Below the pieces are notes generated by a model. It did no database searches. It saw only the letters and a list, made by a program, of their open reading frames with translations, and was not told where the DNA came from. From contig NZ_WBMT01000003.1 in assembly GCF_008923185.1 (NCBI RefSeq), positions 248,001 to 312,000 of the forward strand: DNA of 64,000 nt, written 5' to 3'. This document shows positions 1 through 8,187 of this stretch, one piece after another. Both the position numbers and the translations under genes were made by a program. The first letter of the stretch is position 1; every line of letters starts with the position of its first letter. The stretch is from Actinomadura rudentiformis. Lineage in GTDB: Bacteria > Actinomycetota > Actinomycetes > Streptosporangiales > Streptosporangiaceae.

Positions 1-378
1 CGCAACGTGTGGGCGCACACGATCATCTTCTGCGGTCACTTCCCCGGCGACGTCGAGGTGTTCGAAGAAGAGACGCTGGAGGGCGAGACCAAGGGCGAGT
101 GGTATGTGCGGCAACTTCTCGGCTCGGCCAACATCTCCGGCGGGCGGCTCTTCCATCTCATGACCGGCAATCTCAGCCATCAGATCGAGCACCACCTCTT
201 CCCCGACCTGCCCAGCAACCGTTATGCCGAGATCGCGCCCCGCGTGCGGGCCCTGTGCGAGAAGTACGACCTTCCGTATCACACGGGTCCTCTCCGGAAG
301 CAGGTCACCAGCACCTGGGGCAAGATCGTCCGCTACGCCTTCCCCGGCGGGAGCCGGCCGAACGAGGATCAGGCGTAG
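1..378 (+). CDS. Fatty acid desaturase, C-terminal part (5' end outside window)
   Basis: The frame is open from base 1 and ends at TAG 376-378, so only about 125 C-terminal residues are present. The piece contains the third histidine box of membrane acyl-lipid/acyl-CoA desaturases (HQIEHHLFP, about residue 60), which with two upstream boxes binds the di-iron centre. The text before it (GNLS followed by the Q-x-x-HH box) is typical of the front-end/linoleoyl-CoA-type desaturase family that introduces a double bond in membrane fatty acids, normally with an electron donor such as ferredoxin. The substrate and bond position cannot be read from this fragment. A strong hairpin terminator follows the stop. 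Confidence 0.9.
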   Translation, partial: RNVWAHTIIFCGHFPGDVEVFEEETLEGETKGEWYVRQLLGSANISGGRLFHLMTGNLSHQIEHHLFPDLPSNRYAEIAPRVRALCEKYDLPYHTGPLRKQVTSTWGKIVRYAFPGGSRPNEDQA

Positions 379-430
379 AGGGACGCGCGGCACGGTTTCG
401 GTCGCCCACGCGCAGTGCCCGTACCGACAC

Positions 431-476
431 GAGAGCGCGTCGCCCACGGGCCACTGACCGTGGGCGACGCGCTCTC
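431..476 (+). terminator. Perfect 19-bp hairpin after the desaturase gene
   Basis: Bases 431-449 are the exact reverse complement of 458-476, with an 8-base loop. It lies 52 bases after the desaturase stop and before a convergent minus-strand gene remnant, so it can act as a transcription terminator, possibly in both directions. There is no clear U-tract, as is common in high-GC actinobacteria. Confidence 0.8.
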
Positions 477-537
477 TCCGAAGCACGCAGGCGACCTGGA
501 TGGGAGCGTTGAGGCCGCGTGCGTGACCGAGCTCCTG

Positions 538-675
538 CTACTTGCAGCGGGGGATGGTCTTGCCGTTGATGTCCTTCGGCTGACCGCCGCCCTTGCCGAG
601 GTAGGCAGCGGGAATCCACTTTCCGGTCTGGCCGCTGTCGAGGTCGGTCTTCAGCCACCACTTGGACGTGGAGCT
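538..675 (-). pseudogene. C-terminal remnant of an M23/SH3-like peptidase gene
   Basis: Read on the minus strand this piece encodes about 45 residues ending in a TAG at 538-540, with segments WWLKTDLDSG, AAYLGKGGGQPKD and GKTIPRC. They match the extreme C-terminus of the full gene at 1682-2545 nearly residue for residue (AAYLGKGGGQPKD and the IPRC ending are the same). No start, signal peptide or peptidase domain precedes it; similarity fades near 675, just before the stop of the next gene at 717. It is best read as the 3' remnant of a third tandem paralogue, left by deletion or recombination between repeats. Confidence 0.75.
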
Positions 676-716
676 TGTCCCGTACGACCGCGGGCGATTC
701 AGGTCGTGCAGATCAT

Positions 717-1637
717 TTAGCAGTAGGGGATGTGCCGGCCAGCGAGGTCCTTGGGACGCGCACCGCCCTTGCCCAGGTAGGCCGCCGAGACCCAGCCGGA
801 CTTGCTTCCCGAGTCGAGCTCGGTGTAGAGCCAGTACTTGCTCGTTCCCTTGTAGGAGAACGACCGGCCCTTAGCCGCACAGAAGACATAGCTCCTGCCC
901 TTGCCAAGCCTGCCGACCGCCTTCTTGCTCGTCGGCGAAGCGTAGGCGGTGGCCGCGGCTTTCGTCGTCACGTAGTACTTCTTGGGCGCGCACTTGTTGG
1001 CACTCTTGACGTTGTCCCACTGCTTCAACTTGCCCGTGTACTTCTTGCCGTTGAAGGATGCGGCGACGCGTTCGGCTGCTGGGGATCCCCAAGTGACGCT
1101 GCCGTTGTTGTTCTTGTCGTAGCCCTGCTCGTAGTGCAAGTGCGGGTGATTGTTCCCCAATTTGCCGGTCTTGCCCACGGCGCCGATCTTGGTGCCCTTG
1201 GCGATCCAGGTGCCCTTGCTGACCGACCGGTACTTCATGTGCAGGTAGGTCGTGTAGTGACGGCCTGTGTGCCGGATCTGGACCACGTGGCCGCCGTTGT
1301 CGTGCCGGAACGAGGCGACCACGGTGCCGGACGCCGGGGCCAGCAGCGCCGCCCCCTCGGTGCCGTGCTGGGTGGGCTCCTTGACCATGTCCAGGGCGGG
1401 CGAGTGCCCCCACGTGTTGAGCTGCCACTTCTGCCCGCAGGCGAAGGGAAGCTGGAACTTCGGCGCTGCCTGTGCCTTGGCCGGGCCGCTCGCGGTGGCC
1501 GCGGCGGTGGTGGGAGCCGCAGGCGCGGCGGGCGTCGCAGTGGCGGCGGTGGCGGGGGTGGCCGCGACCAGGCCGCCGCCAAGGGCGGCCGTGGCGGCAC
1601 CGGCGACGAGCAGCCGGTTCAGCTGAGGGGTACGCAT
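717..1637 (-). CDS. Secreted M23-family (LytM-type) peptidase with SH3-like tail
   Basis: The 306-residue product starts at ATG 1637 with AAGGACA upstream. It has a signal peptide (residues 1-32, ending at an ATAA/ATP-rich stretch) and then a LytM/M23 domain, about 60-200. Visible metal-site elements are GHSPALD (His and Asp) and the HxH box HLHYEQ preceded by the usual GKTGKLG turn. The C-terminal 90 residues, with KYYVTTKA, YVFCAAKG and AAYLGKGG, resemble a bacterial SH3-type cell-wall binding module. Family members cut peptide cross-links in peptidoglycan outside the cell. It is a paralogue of the next gene and in the same orientation; an exact substrate is not deducible. Many annotation pipelines would extend it into a false longer frame. 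Confidence 0.8.
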   Translation of the reverse strand: MRTPQLNRLLVAGAATAALGGGLVAATPATAATATPAAPAAPTTAAATASGPAKAQAAPKFQLPFACGQKWQLNTWGHSPALDMVKEPTQHGTEGAALLAPASGTVVASFRHDNGGHVVQIRHTGRHYTTYLHMKYRSVSKGTWIAKGTKIGAVGKTGKLGNNHPHLHYEQGYDKNNNGSVTWGSPAAERVAASFNGKKYTGKLKQWDNVKSANKCAPKKYYVTTKAAATAYASPTSKKAVGRLGKGRSYVFCAAKGRSFSYKGTSKYWLYTELDSGSKSGWVSAAYLGKGGARPKDLAGRHIPYC

Positions 1638-1681
1638 GGACCTTGTCCTTTGCTGTCGGGTTCTGTTCCGGGAGGAAGTGA

Positions 1682-2545
1682 TCACTTGCAGCGGGGGATG
1701 GTCTTGCCCTTGGTGTCCTTCGGCTGGCCGCCGCCCTTGCCGAGGTACGCGGCGGGCACCCACTTGTTGACGTGGCCGCTGTCGAGGTCGGTCTTCAGCC
1801 ACCAGCTCGACGTGGTGTTCCTGTACTTCTTGCTGGCGCCCTTGGCCGTGCAGAAGACGTAGTTCTTGCCCTTGTTGAGGAACCCGACCTTGATCTTGCC
1901 GTTGGTCGACGTGTAACCGCTGGTCTTGGCCTTGGTCACCACGTAGTACTTCTTCGGCGGCTCGGGGCCGCACTTGTTCTTGCTGGTCTCGTAGTGCTGC
2001 CCGTACTTCCACTTCACCGGCAGCGTGCGGCCGTTGAACTTCGCCTGCACGACTTTGCCGTTCAGCTGCTGCTGGTAGTGCAGGTGCGCTCCTGAGGTCC
2101 AGCTGCCGGTGTTGCCGACGGTGCCGAGCTTGGTGCCCAGGTTGACCTTGGCGCCCACCTTCACCGAACGGATGTCCAGGTGCATGTGGCGGGTGCTCCA
2201 CCCACCGCCGTGGTTGACCGTGATGACGTTGCCGGCGTCGCGGTAGAACTTCGACTCGGTGACCTTGCCGGCGGCCGAGGCCAGCACCGGCGTCCCCTGG
2301 GTCTTCCCGTTCTTGTTAATCATGTCGACCATGTACTTGCTGGCGTGGCCTTTGTGCGTGGACGTCCACCACTTCTGGCCGCAGGGCAGCGGCAGCTGGA
2401 ACTTGGGACGCGCGGCGGTCCGCGCCGTGTCCTGGTCGACGGTCTGGGCCGCTGCGCCGGCGGTCAGCTGGCCGCCGGCCAGGGCCGCCGCCGCGACCAC
2501 GGGGATGGACATCCGGGCCCGTCGTGTACGCCACTTTCCGGACAT
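1682..2545 (-). CDS. Secreted M23-family peptidase with SH3-like tail (paralogue)
   Basis: The 287-residue protein begins at ATG 2545, chosen because GAGGAGTG lies just upstream; a longer frame upstream lacks this. N-terminal signal peptide with RR and a hydrophobic core (VVAAAALAGGQ), then an M23/LytM domain: CGQKWW start, GHASKYMVD first metal motif, RHMHLD, and HxH box GAHLHYQQ. A C-terminal SH3-like part carries KYYVVTKA, YVFCTAKG, WWLKTDLDSG and AAYLGKGGG. It is 45 bp upstream of its paralogue at 717-1637 and could be cotranscribed with it. The 226 bases upstream (2546-2771) hold a GC-rich inverted repeat at 2613-2620/2638-2645 but nothing I can name. Confidence 0.8.
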   Translation of the reverse strand: MSGKWRTRRARMSIPVVAAAALAGGQLTAGAAAQTVDQDTARTAARPKFQLPLPCGQKWWTSTHKGHASKYMVDMINKNGKTQGTPVLASAAGKVTESKFYRDAGNVITVNHGGGWSTRHMHLDIRSVKVGAKVNLGTKLGTVGNTGSWTSGAHLHYQQQLNGKVVQAKFNGRTLPVKWKYGQHYETSKNKCGPEPPKKYYVVTKAKTSGYTSTNGKIKVGFLNKGKNYVFCTAKGASKKYRNTTSSWWLKTDLDSGHVNKWVPAAYLGKGGGQPKDTKGKTIPRCK

Positions 2546-2771
2546 GTGATCACTCCTCGTCGAGGGGCTGTGAAGGAGGACTGCGGCGGACGGGCGGCAA
2601 GGAGAAAGCCCTGCCCGTCCGGCGTTGATCACCGTAGGGACGGGCGTTATCGATCTCTTTTCGCTCCGCTAAACGATCGATTAGCGCCCGGACTGACCTG
2701 GTCTGACATTGACCGCACGGGCTCGGGGCCGGCGGATGGCATGATCGGCGGGTGGCGGGAGCGAACCAGAG

Positions 2772-3800
2772 ATGTCACCGTTTCGTCCCATAGATCGCAA
2801 ACCAGCCCACGTTCCATTGGAGCGTCACGTGTCCAGCCCAGCCCCACCACCACCGCCCGGCCCTGAAGGCGCCGAGTCCTGGACCGAATTCACGGCCCGA
2901 CTGCGCGCGTTGTACGAGTGGTGCGACTCACCGAAATACCGCACTCTGACCAGCCGGGTCACGGGCCTCTCCCCGGCGGCCATTTCCAATCTCATCGGCC
3001 GAAATCCCCTGGTAAGGCCGCCGGAGACCGCTTGCGTGCGCTTCGTCGAGGCATGCCTCACGTACCGCGGGCATCCTGATCCGGAAGGCGAACTCGCCCG
3101 CTGGAAGGCACAGTGGGATGCCCTCTCCGAACAGCAGGCGAACGCCATCGGATCGCCGAGTCCCCCAACCGAGCCGGAGCCATCGGGCGCGGCGGTCCCC
3201 CAGTCACCTCCCCCGCACGAGCAGGCGCAGGCGCCGGATCCGACCGTCGTGACCGTGCCCTCGCTCGGTCAGATCCCCCCGGAACGACGGCGTCCGGCGG
3301 TTCATCCCTTTGCGCTGGCGGGCGTCGCCGCGCTCGTCGTGCTCGCGGCCGTGGCCGTCATCGTGGTCCTCACCGGCCGCGACGACGCGCCGGGCGCGCA
3401 CGGCGGTGCGACGGCGGGGCCGGACGCCAAGCCTGTGGGCAACCCGACCGGCGGCACGAACGAGATCTGCCGGCCACTGGTCAACACCGTCCAGTCCGAC
3501 ACTCGACAGAAGAGGCTCTGGAAGAAGGTCTTCCAGTGCGCGAACCATCCCAACTCCGCCCTCTACGAGCATCCGCGCGAAGGCCCCAAGATCAGCTTCA
3601 TGTACACCAAGAACAGCTGGTTCGTCTGCTGGGCGCGCGGCGAGAAACATTCCGGCGGAAACGACATCTGGTATTACACCCAGGGCGACCGGTCGGCCGA
3701 CAAGCCCGAACTCGACGCGTGGGGATTCATGCCCGCCTCCCAGCTGGTGACCACAAAGCACCCCAATCCCGGTGTGGAACGCGAGTGCCCGTTCAGCTGA
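2772..3800 (+). CDS. HTH-domain single-pass membrane protein of unknown function
   Basis: The 342-residue protein has a conserved N-terminal region (about 35-120) that reads like an XRE-type helix-turn-helix: SWTEFTARLRALYEW, followed by SPAAISNLIGRNP, a motif common in actinobacterial cytoplasmic regulators. A proline/glutamine linker leads to one membrane helix (about 183-203, FALAGVAALVVLAAVAVIVV) and an extracytoplasmic C-terminal domain with four cysteines (CRPL, FQCANH, FVCWAR, ECPFS), which could form disulphides. The layout suggests a membrane-bound sensor-regulator, but this is inference. Start ATG 2772 has GGAG 11 bases upstream. It is monocistronic and divergent from the peptidase genes. 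Confidence 0.75.
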   Translation: MSPFRPIDRKPAHVPLERHVSSPAPPPPPGPEGAESWTEFTARLRALYEWCDSPKYRTLTSRVTGLSPAAISNLIGRNPLVRPPETACVRFVEACLTYRGHPDPEGELARWKAQWDALSEQQANAIGSPSPPTEPEPSGAAVPQSPPPHEQAQAPDPTVVTVPSLGQIPPERRRPAVHPFALAGVAALVVLAAVAVIVVLTGRDDAPGAHGGATAGPDAKPVGNPTGGTNEICRPLVNTVQSDTRQKRLWKKVFQCANHPNSALYEHPREGPKISFMYTKNSWFVCWARGEKHSGGNDIWYYTQGDRSADKPELDAWGFMPASQLVTTKHPNPGVERECPFS

Positions 3801-3970
3801 ATCGCCGCCACCTGCGTGAACGCCATTCAGAACAACAATGAACAGCCCGCTGACCGGTTTGGCAGGCGGATCGCAACCGGCCCATGTTTGTCTACTGCAG
3901 TCCTGCAGGGGGCAGTGACGCAGCGGCCGCACAGGGGGTTCGGCCCAGCAGAGAAGGGAAATCGGATCCG

Positions 3971-4846
3971 GTGGAGTTCCATATCTTGGGACCGTTGCAA
4001 GCCGTCGACGGGGGCCGGCAGATCAGGCTCCCCGGGCCGAGACCACGGCTCGTTCTGGCAGTGCTCCTCCTCGAACCCGGGCGGGTGATCTCGGTGGACC
4101 GCCTTGTCGAGACGGTCTGGGACGGCGAACCGCCGGCCTCGATGCGGACGCAGATCGCCATCGCGGTCTCCGCCCTGCGGCGCACGTTCCGCGAGGCGGG
4201 CCTCGGCGACGTGATCGAGACCGTGAGTCCGGGTTACCGGATCAAAGCCGGGGCACGCATCGACGCGTGCATCGCCGAGGAACACGTCGCGGCGGCGCGT
4301 GCCGCCGCGGCCGACGGACGCGCGGAGGAGGCCGCCGTCCTCTACCGGAAGGCGCTGGCGCTGTGGCGCGGCCCTGTGCTCGCCGGGCTGGACAGCTCGC
4401 GGATCATAACGTGCGGACTGCGCTGGGAGGAACTGCGGCTGACGGTCGTGGAAGAGCTGGCCGAGCTCGACCTCGCCCGCGGCCATCACCATCAGGTGGC
4501 CGGAGAGTTGATGGCCCTGGTCGCGGAGAACCCGTTCCGCGAGCGGCTCCGCGCCCAGCTCATGACGGCGCTGGCCCGCTCCGGCCGCCAGGCCGAGTCG
4601 CTCGCCGTCTACCAGGAGGGACGCCGGATCCTCAAGGACGAGCTCGGCCTGGAGCCGGGCCGCGCGCTGCGGGACCTGCACGAGGCGATCCTCAAGGACG
4701 CGCCGTCCGTTCAGCAACGGCCGACGCCACTTCACGTCTCTGCGCCGACGGCCGTACGAGCAGGACTGGCCGCACCGTGCCGCCATCGAGGACGTCACCG
4801 CGCCGGCGGCCTCCGCCGCGCGGCCGTCCACCATTCAGGTCTCTGA
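3971..4846 (+). CDS. SARP/BTAD-type transcriptional regulator, short form
   Basis: The first 95 residues form an OmpR-like winged helix of the AfsR/SARP type (VEFHILGPLQ, RLVLAVLLLEPG, VDRLVETVWDG, SALRRTF, PGYRI); residues 100-245 form the BTAD helical repeat domain (WRGPVLAGL, RGHHHQVAGELMAL, ENPFRERLRAQLM, LGLEPGRALRDLH). Such proteins bind direct repeats and activate secondary-metabolite or developmental genes. I place the start at GTG 3971 (AGAAGGGA upstream), not earlier ATGs, because the domain begins at once. There is no NB-ARC ATPase part. The last 50 residues after the BTAD end are arginine-rich and look out of frame, so a frameshift near 4720-4740 is possible. No obvious target cluster is adjacent. 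Confidence 0.85.
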   Translation: MEFHILGPLQAVDGGRQIRLPGPRPRLVLAVLLLEPGRVISVDRLVETVWDGEPPASMRTQIAIAVSALRRTFREAGLGDVIETVSPGYRIKAGARIDACIAEEHVAAARAAAADGRAEEAAVLYRKALALWRGPVLAGLDSSRIITCGLRWEELRLTVVEELAELDLARGHHHQVAGELMALVAENPFRERLRAQLMTALARSGRQAESLAVYQEGRRILKDELGLEPGRALRDLHEAILKDAPSVQQRPTPLHVSAPTAVRAGLAAPCRHRGRHRAGGLRRAAVHHSGL

Positions 4847-5048
4847 CCGACCGACGCCGACGCCGAGCGCCGCTGACTGACGCCGACCCGCCGACCGATG
4901 CCGAGCGCCGCTGACCCAACGCCGACTGACGCTGGCGACGGCGATCGCCGCCGACCGAGATCGCCGACCGACCGCCTCCGACCGAGACCGCCGAGCGCCC
5001 TCACGGCGTTCGGCGGTCGTTCGTTCTGGGCTGACTATGCGGATTTGA
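4847..5048. repeat. Low-complexity CCGAC-rich spacer
   Basis: About 160 bases (4850-5010) are built of degenerate CGCCGA/CCGACCGA words on the plus strand. No gene-like coding signal is seen. It separates the SARP gene from the convergent PSP1 gene, whose final codons themselves contain a 21-bp direct repeat (residues NGEAPAANGEAP). Confidence 0.6.
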
Positions 5049-5927
5049 TTATGCGGAGGGGGCTTCGCCGTTGGCGGCGGGGGCTTCGCCGTTGGCGGCG
5101 GTCGTGTCTCCGCCATCGTTGTAGAGGGCGTCATGCTGCTGGCGGGGCGAGCAGACGGACGCGGAAGGGCATGAGCAGCGGCCCCCGCTGGTGAGGCGGA
5201 CGGTCACGCGGTCGGACGGGACGTTGCGGCCGACGACCTGGCCGGGCCCCTCCGGGGTCTCCACGCGCTCTCCGAGCTTGGGCATCCGTTCGTGCGCCTG
5301 GACATAGAGCGGGTGCTCGTACTTGAGGCAGCACATCAGCCGGCCGCAGGCCCCGGCAATGCGCAACGGGTTGACCGGAAGGTCCTGTTCCTTGGCCATG
5401 CGGACGGAGACCGGCTCGAAGTCCTTGAGGAACGTGGCGCAGCACAGATCGCGGCCGCACGGGCCGATGCCGCCCTGAAGGCGGGCCTCGTCGCGCGGGC
5501 CCACCTGGCGCAGCTCCACCCGGGCCTTGATGTTGCGCGCCAGATCGCGGACCAGCGCGCGGAAGTCGACGCGGTGCGGCGCGGAGAAGTAGACCTTGAA
5601 CACGTTGTCGGCGTCGAGATAGTCCACGCCGATGACCTTCATCGGGAGTTCGTGCTTGCGGATCAGCCGCTTGGCGATGCTGCGCCCCTCGGCCCGGCGG
5701 CGCCGGTTGGTCTCGTCCCGGGTGAGATGCTCATCGGCGGCCGGACCCCCGCACATGGGGAGACCGTCGATGTCCTCGCTGACCCACTGCGGCGCCCACA
5801 CGCATTCGGCCACCTCATGCCCCGAGTCGGTGGGAACGAGGACCTTGTCGCCTACCTTGGGCGAATGCGGCCCTGGATCGAGGTAGTAGAGGCGGCCGTA
5901 ACGGGTGAAGCTGACGGCCATCACCAT
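5049..5927 (-). CDS. PSP1 domain protein (RicT/YaaT-like)
   Basis: The 292-residue cytosolic protein has the PSP1 signature: KVIGVDYLDADNVFKVYFSA, RVDFRALVRDLA, RIELRQVGPRDEA-type sequence, then cysteine pairs CGRDLCC and CGRLMCC. In Bacillus the homologue RicT/YaaT works with RicA and RicF in an Fe-S-containing complex that affects RNA processing and development; in actinobacteria it is conserved beside holB, tmk and topA, as here, but its role is not established. The start at ATG 5927 (MVMAVSF) suits the family; an upstream in-frame extension lacks conservation. The C-terminus has a short repeat (NGEAPAANGEAP) that looks recently duplicated. Confidence 0.88.
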   Translation of the reverse strand: MVMAVSFTRYGRLYYLDPGPHSPKVGDKVLVPTDSGHEVAECVWAPQWVSEDIDGLPMCGGPAADEHLTRDETNRRRRAEGRSIAKRLIRKHELPMKVIGVDYLDADNVFKVYFSAPHRVDFRALVRDLARNIKARVELRQVGPRDEARLQGGIGPCGRDLCCATFLKDFEPVSVRMAKEQDLPVNPLRIAGACGRLMCCLKYEHPLYVQAHERMPKLGERVETPEGPGQVVGRNVPSDRVTVRLTSGGRCSCPSASVCSPRQQHDALYNDGGDTTAANGEAPAANGEAPSA

Positions 5928-6136
5928 GCCCACAGTTCGCTCCGTTCGCCCGGTTTCGTGTCCCAACCCTACGTCGTCCAACGCCCAAGCTGTGCTCAAT
6001 CAAGATCAACAGACCCGGGTCCCAGCGGCGTCAAGAGCCGCAGGCCACTGGACGTCCCGGCCGGACAGCTCCGCGCTCTCCGTCAGGTAGGAGGTCAACG
6101 CCACCCGGCGCGCCCATCCTCCGGGGCGGCGGGGTC

Positions 6137-6222
6137 TACCAGGCTGCGTCGGCCAGGTTTTCGGCGGGGACGGCGGGGTTTACCAGGCTGCGTCGGCCAA
6201 GTCTCCGGCGGGGACGGCGGGG
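6137..6222 (-). repeat. 44-bp tandem duplication covering a gene's 3' end
   Basis: Bases 6137-6178 and 6181-6222 match at 39 of 42 positions. The second copy contains the last codons and stop of the neighbouring minus-strand gene (ending DLADAAW). The first copy still encodes ENLADAAW and a stop, but in a shifted frame because the period, 44, is not a multiple of three. Confidence 0.8.
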
Positions 6223-7238
6223 GCGCCTTGGATGTACAGGCGGCCGTCGCCACCCGTGATCAGAAGATGCCCGCCGGTCGCGTCGGAATCCAGGCCGGTG
6301 AGGTCGCCGGTGCCCTTGACCTGCTTCTGCCAGAGCACCTTTGTCGGCCGTCCGGTCTCCACGGAGAACGCCTGCAGCGCGATCTGCGACTGATCGGTGA
6401 CGCCCGCGACGACGGTCTGGCCGTCCTGGCTGAGCACGGCGGTCTCGCTGCCCTTGGGCAGCTTGAGCACCGGCTTGCTGAGAGCGAGATCGCCTGCGGG
6501 GCCGCCGGTGTCGAGCGTGTGCACCTGGTGGCGGATCTCCACCAGCTTGCCGTTGACCTTGCGAAGGGGATTCCAGACGAAGGAGAGGGTGTCGCCCGCC
6601 CAGGACAGGCTGCTGAGGCGGGCGGAGGCCTTGGTCGTCCAGGTCTTGCGCTGCCCGGTGTCGATCGAGATGACGTCGAGGCGGCTCCGGGTGCCGCGGT
6701 ACGTCACGTACGCGATCTTGTCGCCGTCCGCGGCCACCGCAAGGTCGGACCACGGCGTGGAGATGCCGGCGACCGCCACGCGGGGTATCTCGGCGAGCTC
6801 CTTGGGATGACCGTTCTTGTCCAGGTTGAGCCGCTGGAAGGTCACCTTCTTGGCGGTCTTGGCGGCCACGACGTACGAGCCGTCACCGCCGGAGGCGATC
6901 CGCTGGAAGCTTTGGCCCTGCGGAGCTGCGACGGGCAGTCCCACGTCGTCTCCGGTACGGACGTCCCTGACGACCAGAGCCGTGCCAGTACGGCGGACGC
7001 CGACGACGTAGCGCGGGCCTTTGACGTCGGCCTTGCCCACGGCCTTCGTCTTGGCGGCTTTCGGCTTGGGCTCGTCCGAGTCTTGCCTCGAATGAACGAA
7101 ATCCACCCCACCACCGACGACGAGAGCCACGCCTATGGCGGCTGCCACCGGAACCGCGGCACGCCACGCACCACCGCCCGCCCTGCCGGGCCCCTTGTGC
7201 TTGCCCTCACGCTCGCCGTTCATGGGGTTGCGCCGCAC
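6180..7238 (-). CDS. Membrane-anchored beta-propeller-like protein, unknown function
   Basis: The 352-residue protein starts at GTG 7238 (GAGAGG upstream). A basic N-terminus is followed by one membrane helix (about 27-46, AAVPVAAAIGVALVVGGGV), a lysine-rich linker and about 280 extracytoplasmic residues made of repeating beta-strand units such as GSYVVAAKTA, KIAYVTYRG, LSFVWNP and TVVAGVTD. This pattern matches WD40/PD40-like propellers seen in many actinobacterial surface proteins. No catalytic residues are evident. It is monocistronic between the PSP1 and fructosamine kinase genes. The 3' end has been tandemly duplicated (see repeat). Confidence 0.65.
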   Translation of the reverse strand: MRRNPMNGEREGKHKGPGRAGGGAWRAAVPVAAAIGVALVVGGGVDFVHSRQDSDEPKPKAAKTKAVGKADVKGPRYVVGVRRTGTALVVRDVRTGDDVGLPVAAPQGQSFQRIASGGDGSYVVAAKTAKKVTFQRLNLDKNGHPKELAEIPRVAVAGISTPWSDLAVAADGDKIAYVTYRGTRSRLDVISIDTGQRKTWTTKASARLSSLSWAGDTLSFVWNPLRKVNGKLVEIRHQVHTLDTGGPAGDLALSKPVLKLPKGSETAVLSQDGQTVVAGVTDQSQIALQAFSVETGRPTKVLWQKQVKGTGDLTGLDSDATGGHLLITGGDGRLYIQGAPAVPAGDLADAAW

Positions 7239-7329
7239 CCGCCTCTCGCGTTTCGCCCCGTTTCCGCCAGGTAGTTTCTATCTCATCTACCTCATGACAA
7301 ACAGCCATTCCGGGCTGTTCACGCCCAGG

Positions 7330-8181
7330 TCAGCCCAGAGCCGAACGTGCCGCCTCGATCATGGCCGAACGGTACGAGCCACCGAACAGGGCGACATGGA
7401 CGAGCAACGGGTGCAACTGGTGCAAAGGCACCCGCTCGCGCCAGCCTCCGGCAAGTGGGGCGACCTCATCGTAGGCGCCCAGGACGTACGAGATGTGCGG
7501 AGTGCCAAAGAGAGCAAGCATCGCGAGGTCGGTCTCACGGTGGCCGCCGTGCGCGGCAGGGGCGATGAGCCATCCGCGACCGCCCGACCAGAGGACGTTG
7601 CCGGACCACAGATCGCCATGGATGCGGCTGGGTGGCTCCGGCGGTCCGGCCAGGGACTCGATCTCAGTGATGACGCGTTCGACCAGCGCCACGTCGGACT
7701 CACTGAGATGGCGGGCGGCACGGCTGAGGAAAGGGGCGAGCCGCCTGTCGGCATACCAACGCGGCCATGCCTCCGCGTCGGTGAGCGTGTTGTCCAGCGG
7801 AAGATCGGCGATATAGCCGGCCCATGACGCCCCGTACGACGATGGCGGCGACGCCGTGTGGAGCGCCGCAAGCTCGCGCCCGAACCGTTCGGCGGCGGCA
7901 GGCGTGGACGGCTCGGCGGCCAGCCACGGCAGGATCAGATGGTGGTCGTCCGCGGCCAGCACCTCGGCCACGGGCGCGCCGGGGCCCGCCTCGGCCAGCC
8001 AGCGCAGGCCCGCCGCCTCCGCCGCGAACACCCCGGCCTGATCGTGCGCGGCCTTGACGAAGACCTCGCGGCCGTCGGCCATCCGGGCCTGGTGCAACGT
8101 CCAGGAGTGGCTGGAGCCGCGATCGGTGACCTCCTCGACCGGAACGCCGAGGAGCTCACCGACACGCTGCGGATCGAGCAC
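7330..8181 (-). CDS. Fructosamine/ketosamine kinase family protein
   Basis: The 283-residue protein has the aminoglycoside-phosphotransferase-like fold: ATP-site lysine in EVFVKAAHD, catalytic loop HGDLWSGN (about residue 192) and a following PAAHGGHRETDLAML segment, in which Asp is the metal ligand (usually DPAVYYGHRE; here the first Asp is replaced by Ala). Family members phosphorylate protein- or amino-acid-bound ketosamines so that glycation is reversed. The replacement of the usual metal-binding Asp deserves a check before assuming activity. Start GTG 8181 lies 6 bp after the stop of the tyrosine phosphatase gene, so the two are probably cotranscribed. Confidence 0.85.
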   Translation of the reverse strand: MLDPQRVGELLGVPVEEVTDRGSSHSWTLHQARMADGREVFVKAAHDQAGVFAAEAAGLRWLAEAGPGAPVAEVLAADDHHLILPWLAAEPSTPAAAERFGRELAALHTASPPSSYGASWAGYIADLPLDNTLTDAEAWPRWYADRRLAPFLSRAARHLSESDVALVERVITEIESLAGPPEPPSRIHGDLWSGNVLWSGGRGWLIAPAAHGGHRETDLAMLALFGTPHISYVLGAYDEVAPLAGGWRERVPLHQLHPLLVHVALFGGSYRSAMIEAARSALG

Positions 8182-8187
8182 GGAGGC

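Noticed and set aside
2546..2771. c-di-AMP (ydaO-type) riboswitch upstream of the peptidase gene
   Set aside because: Such leaders often precede cell-wall hydrolases in actinobacteria, but the conserved core words are not visible here.
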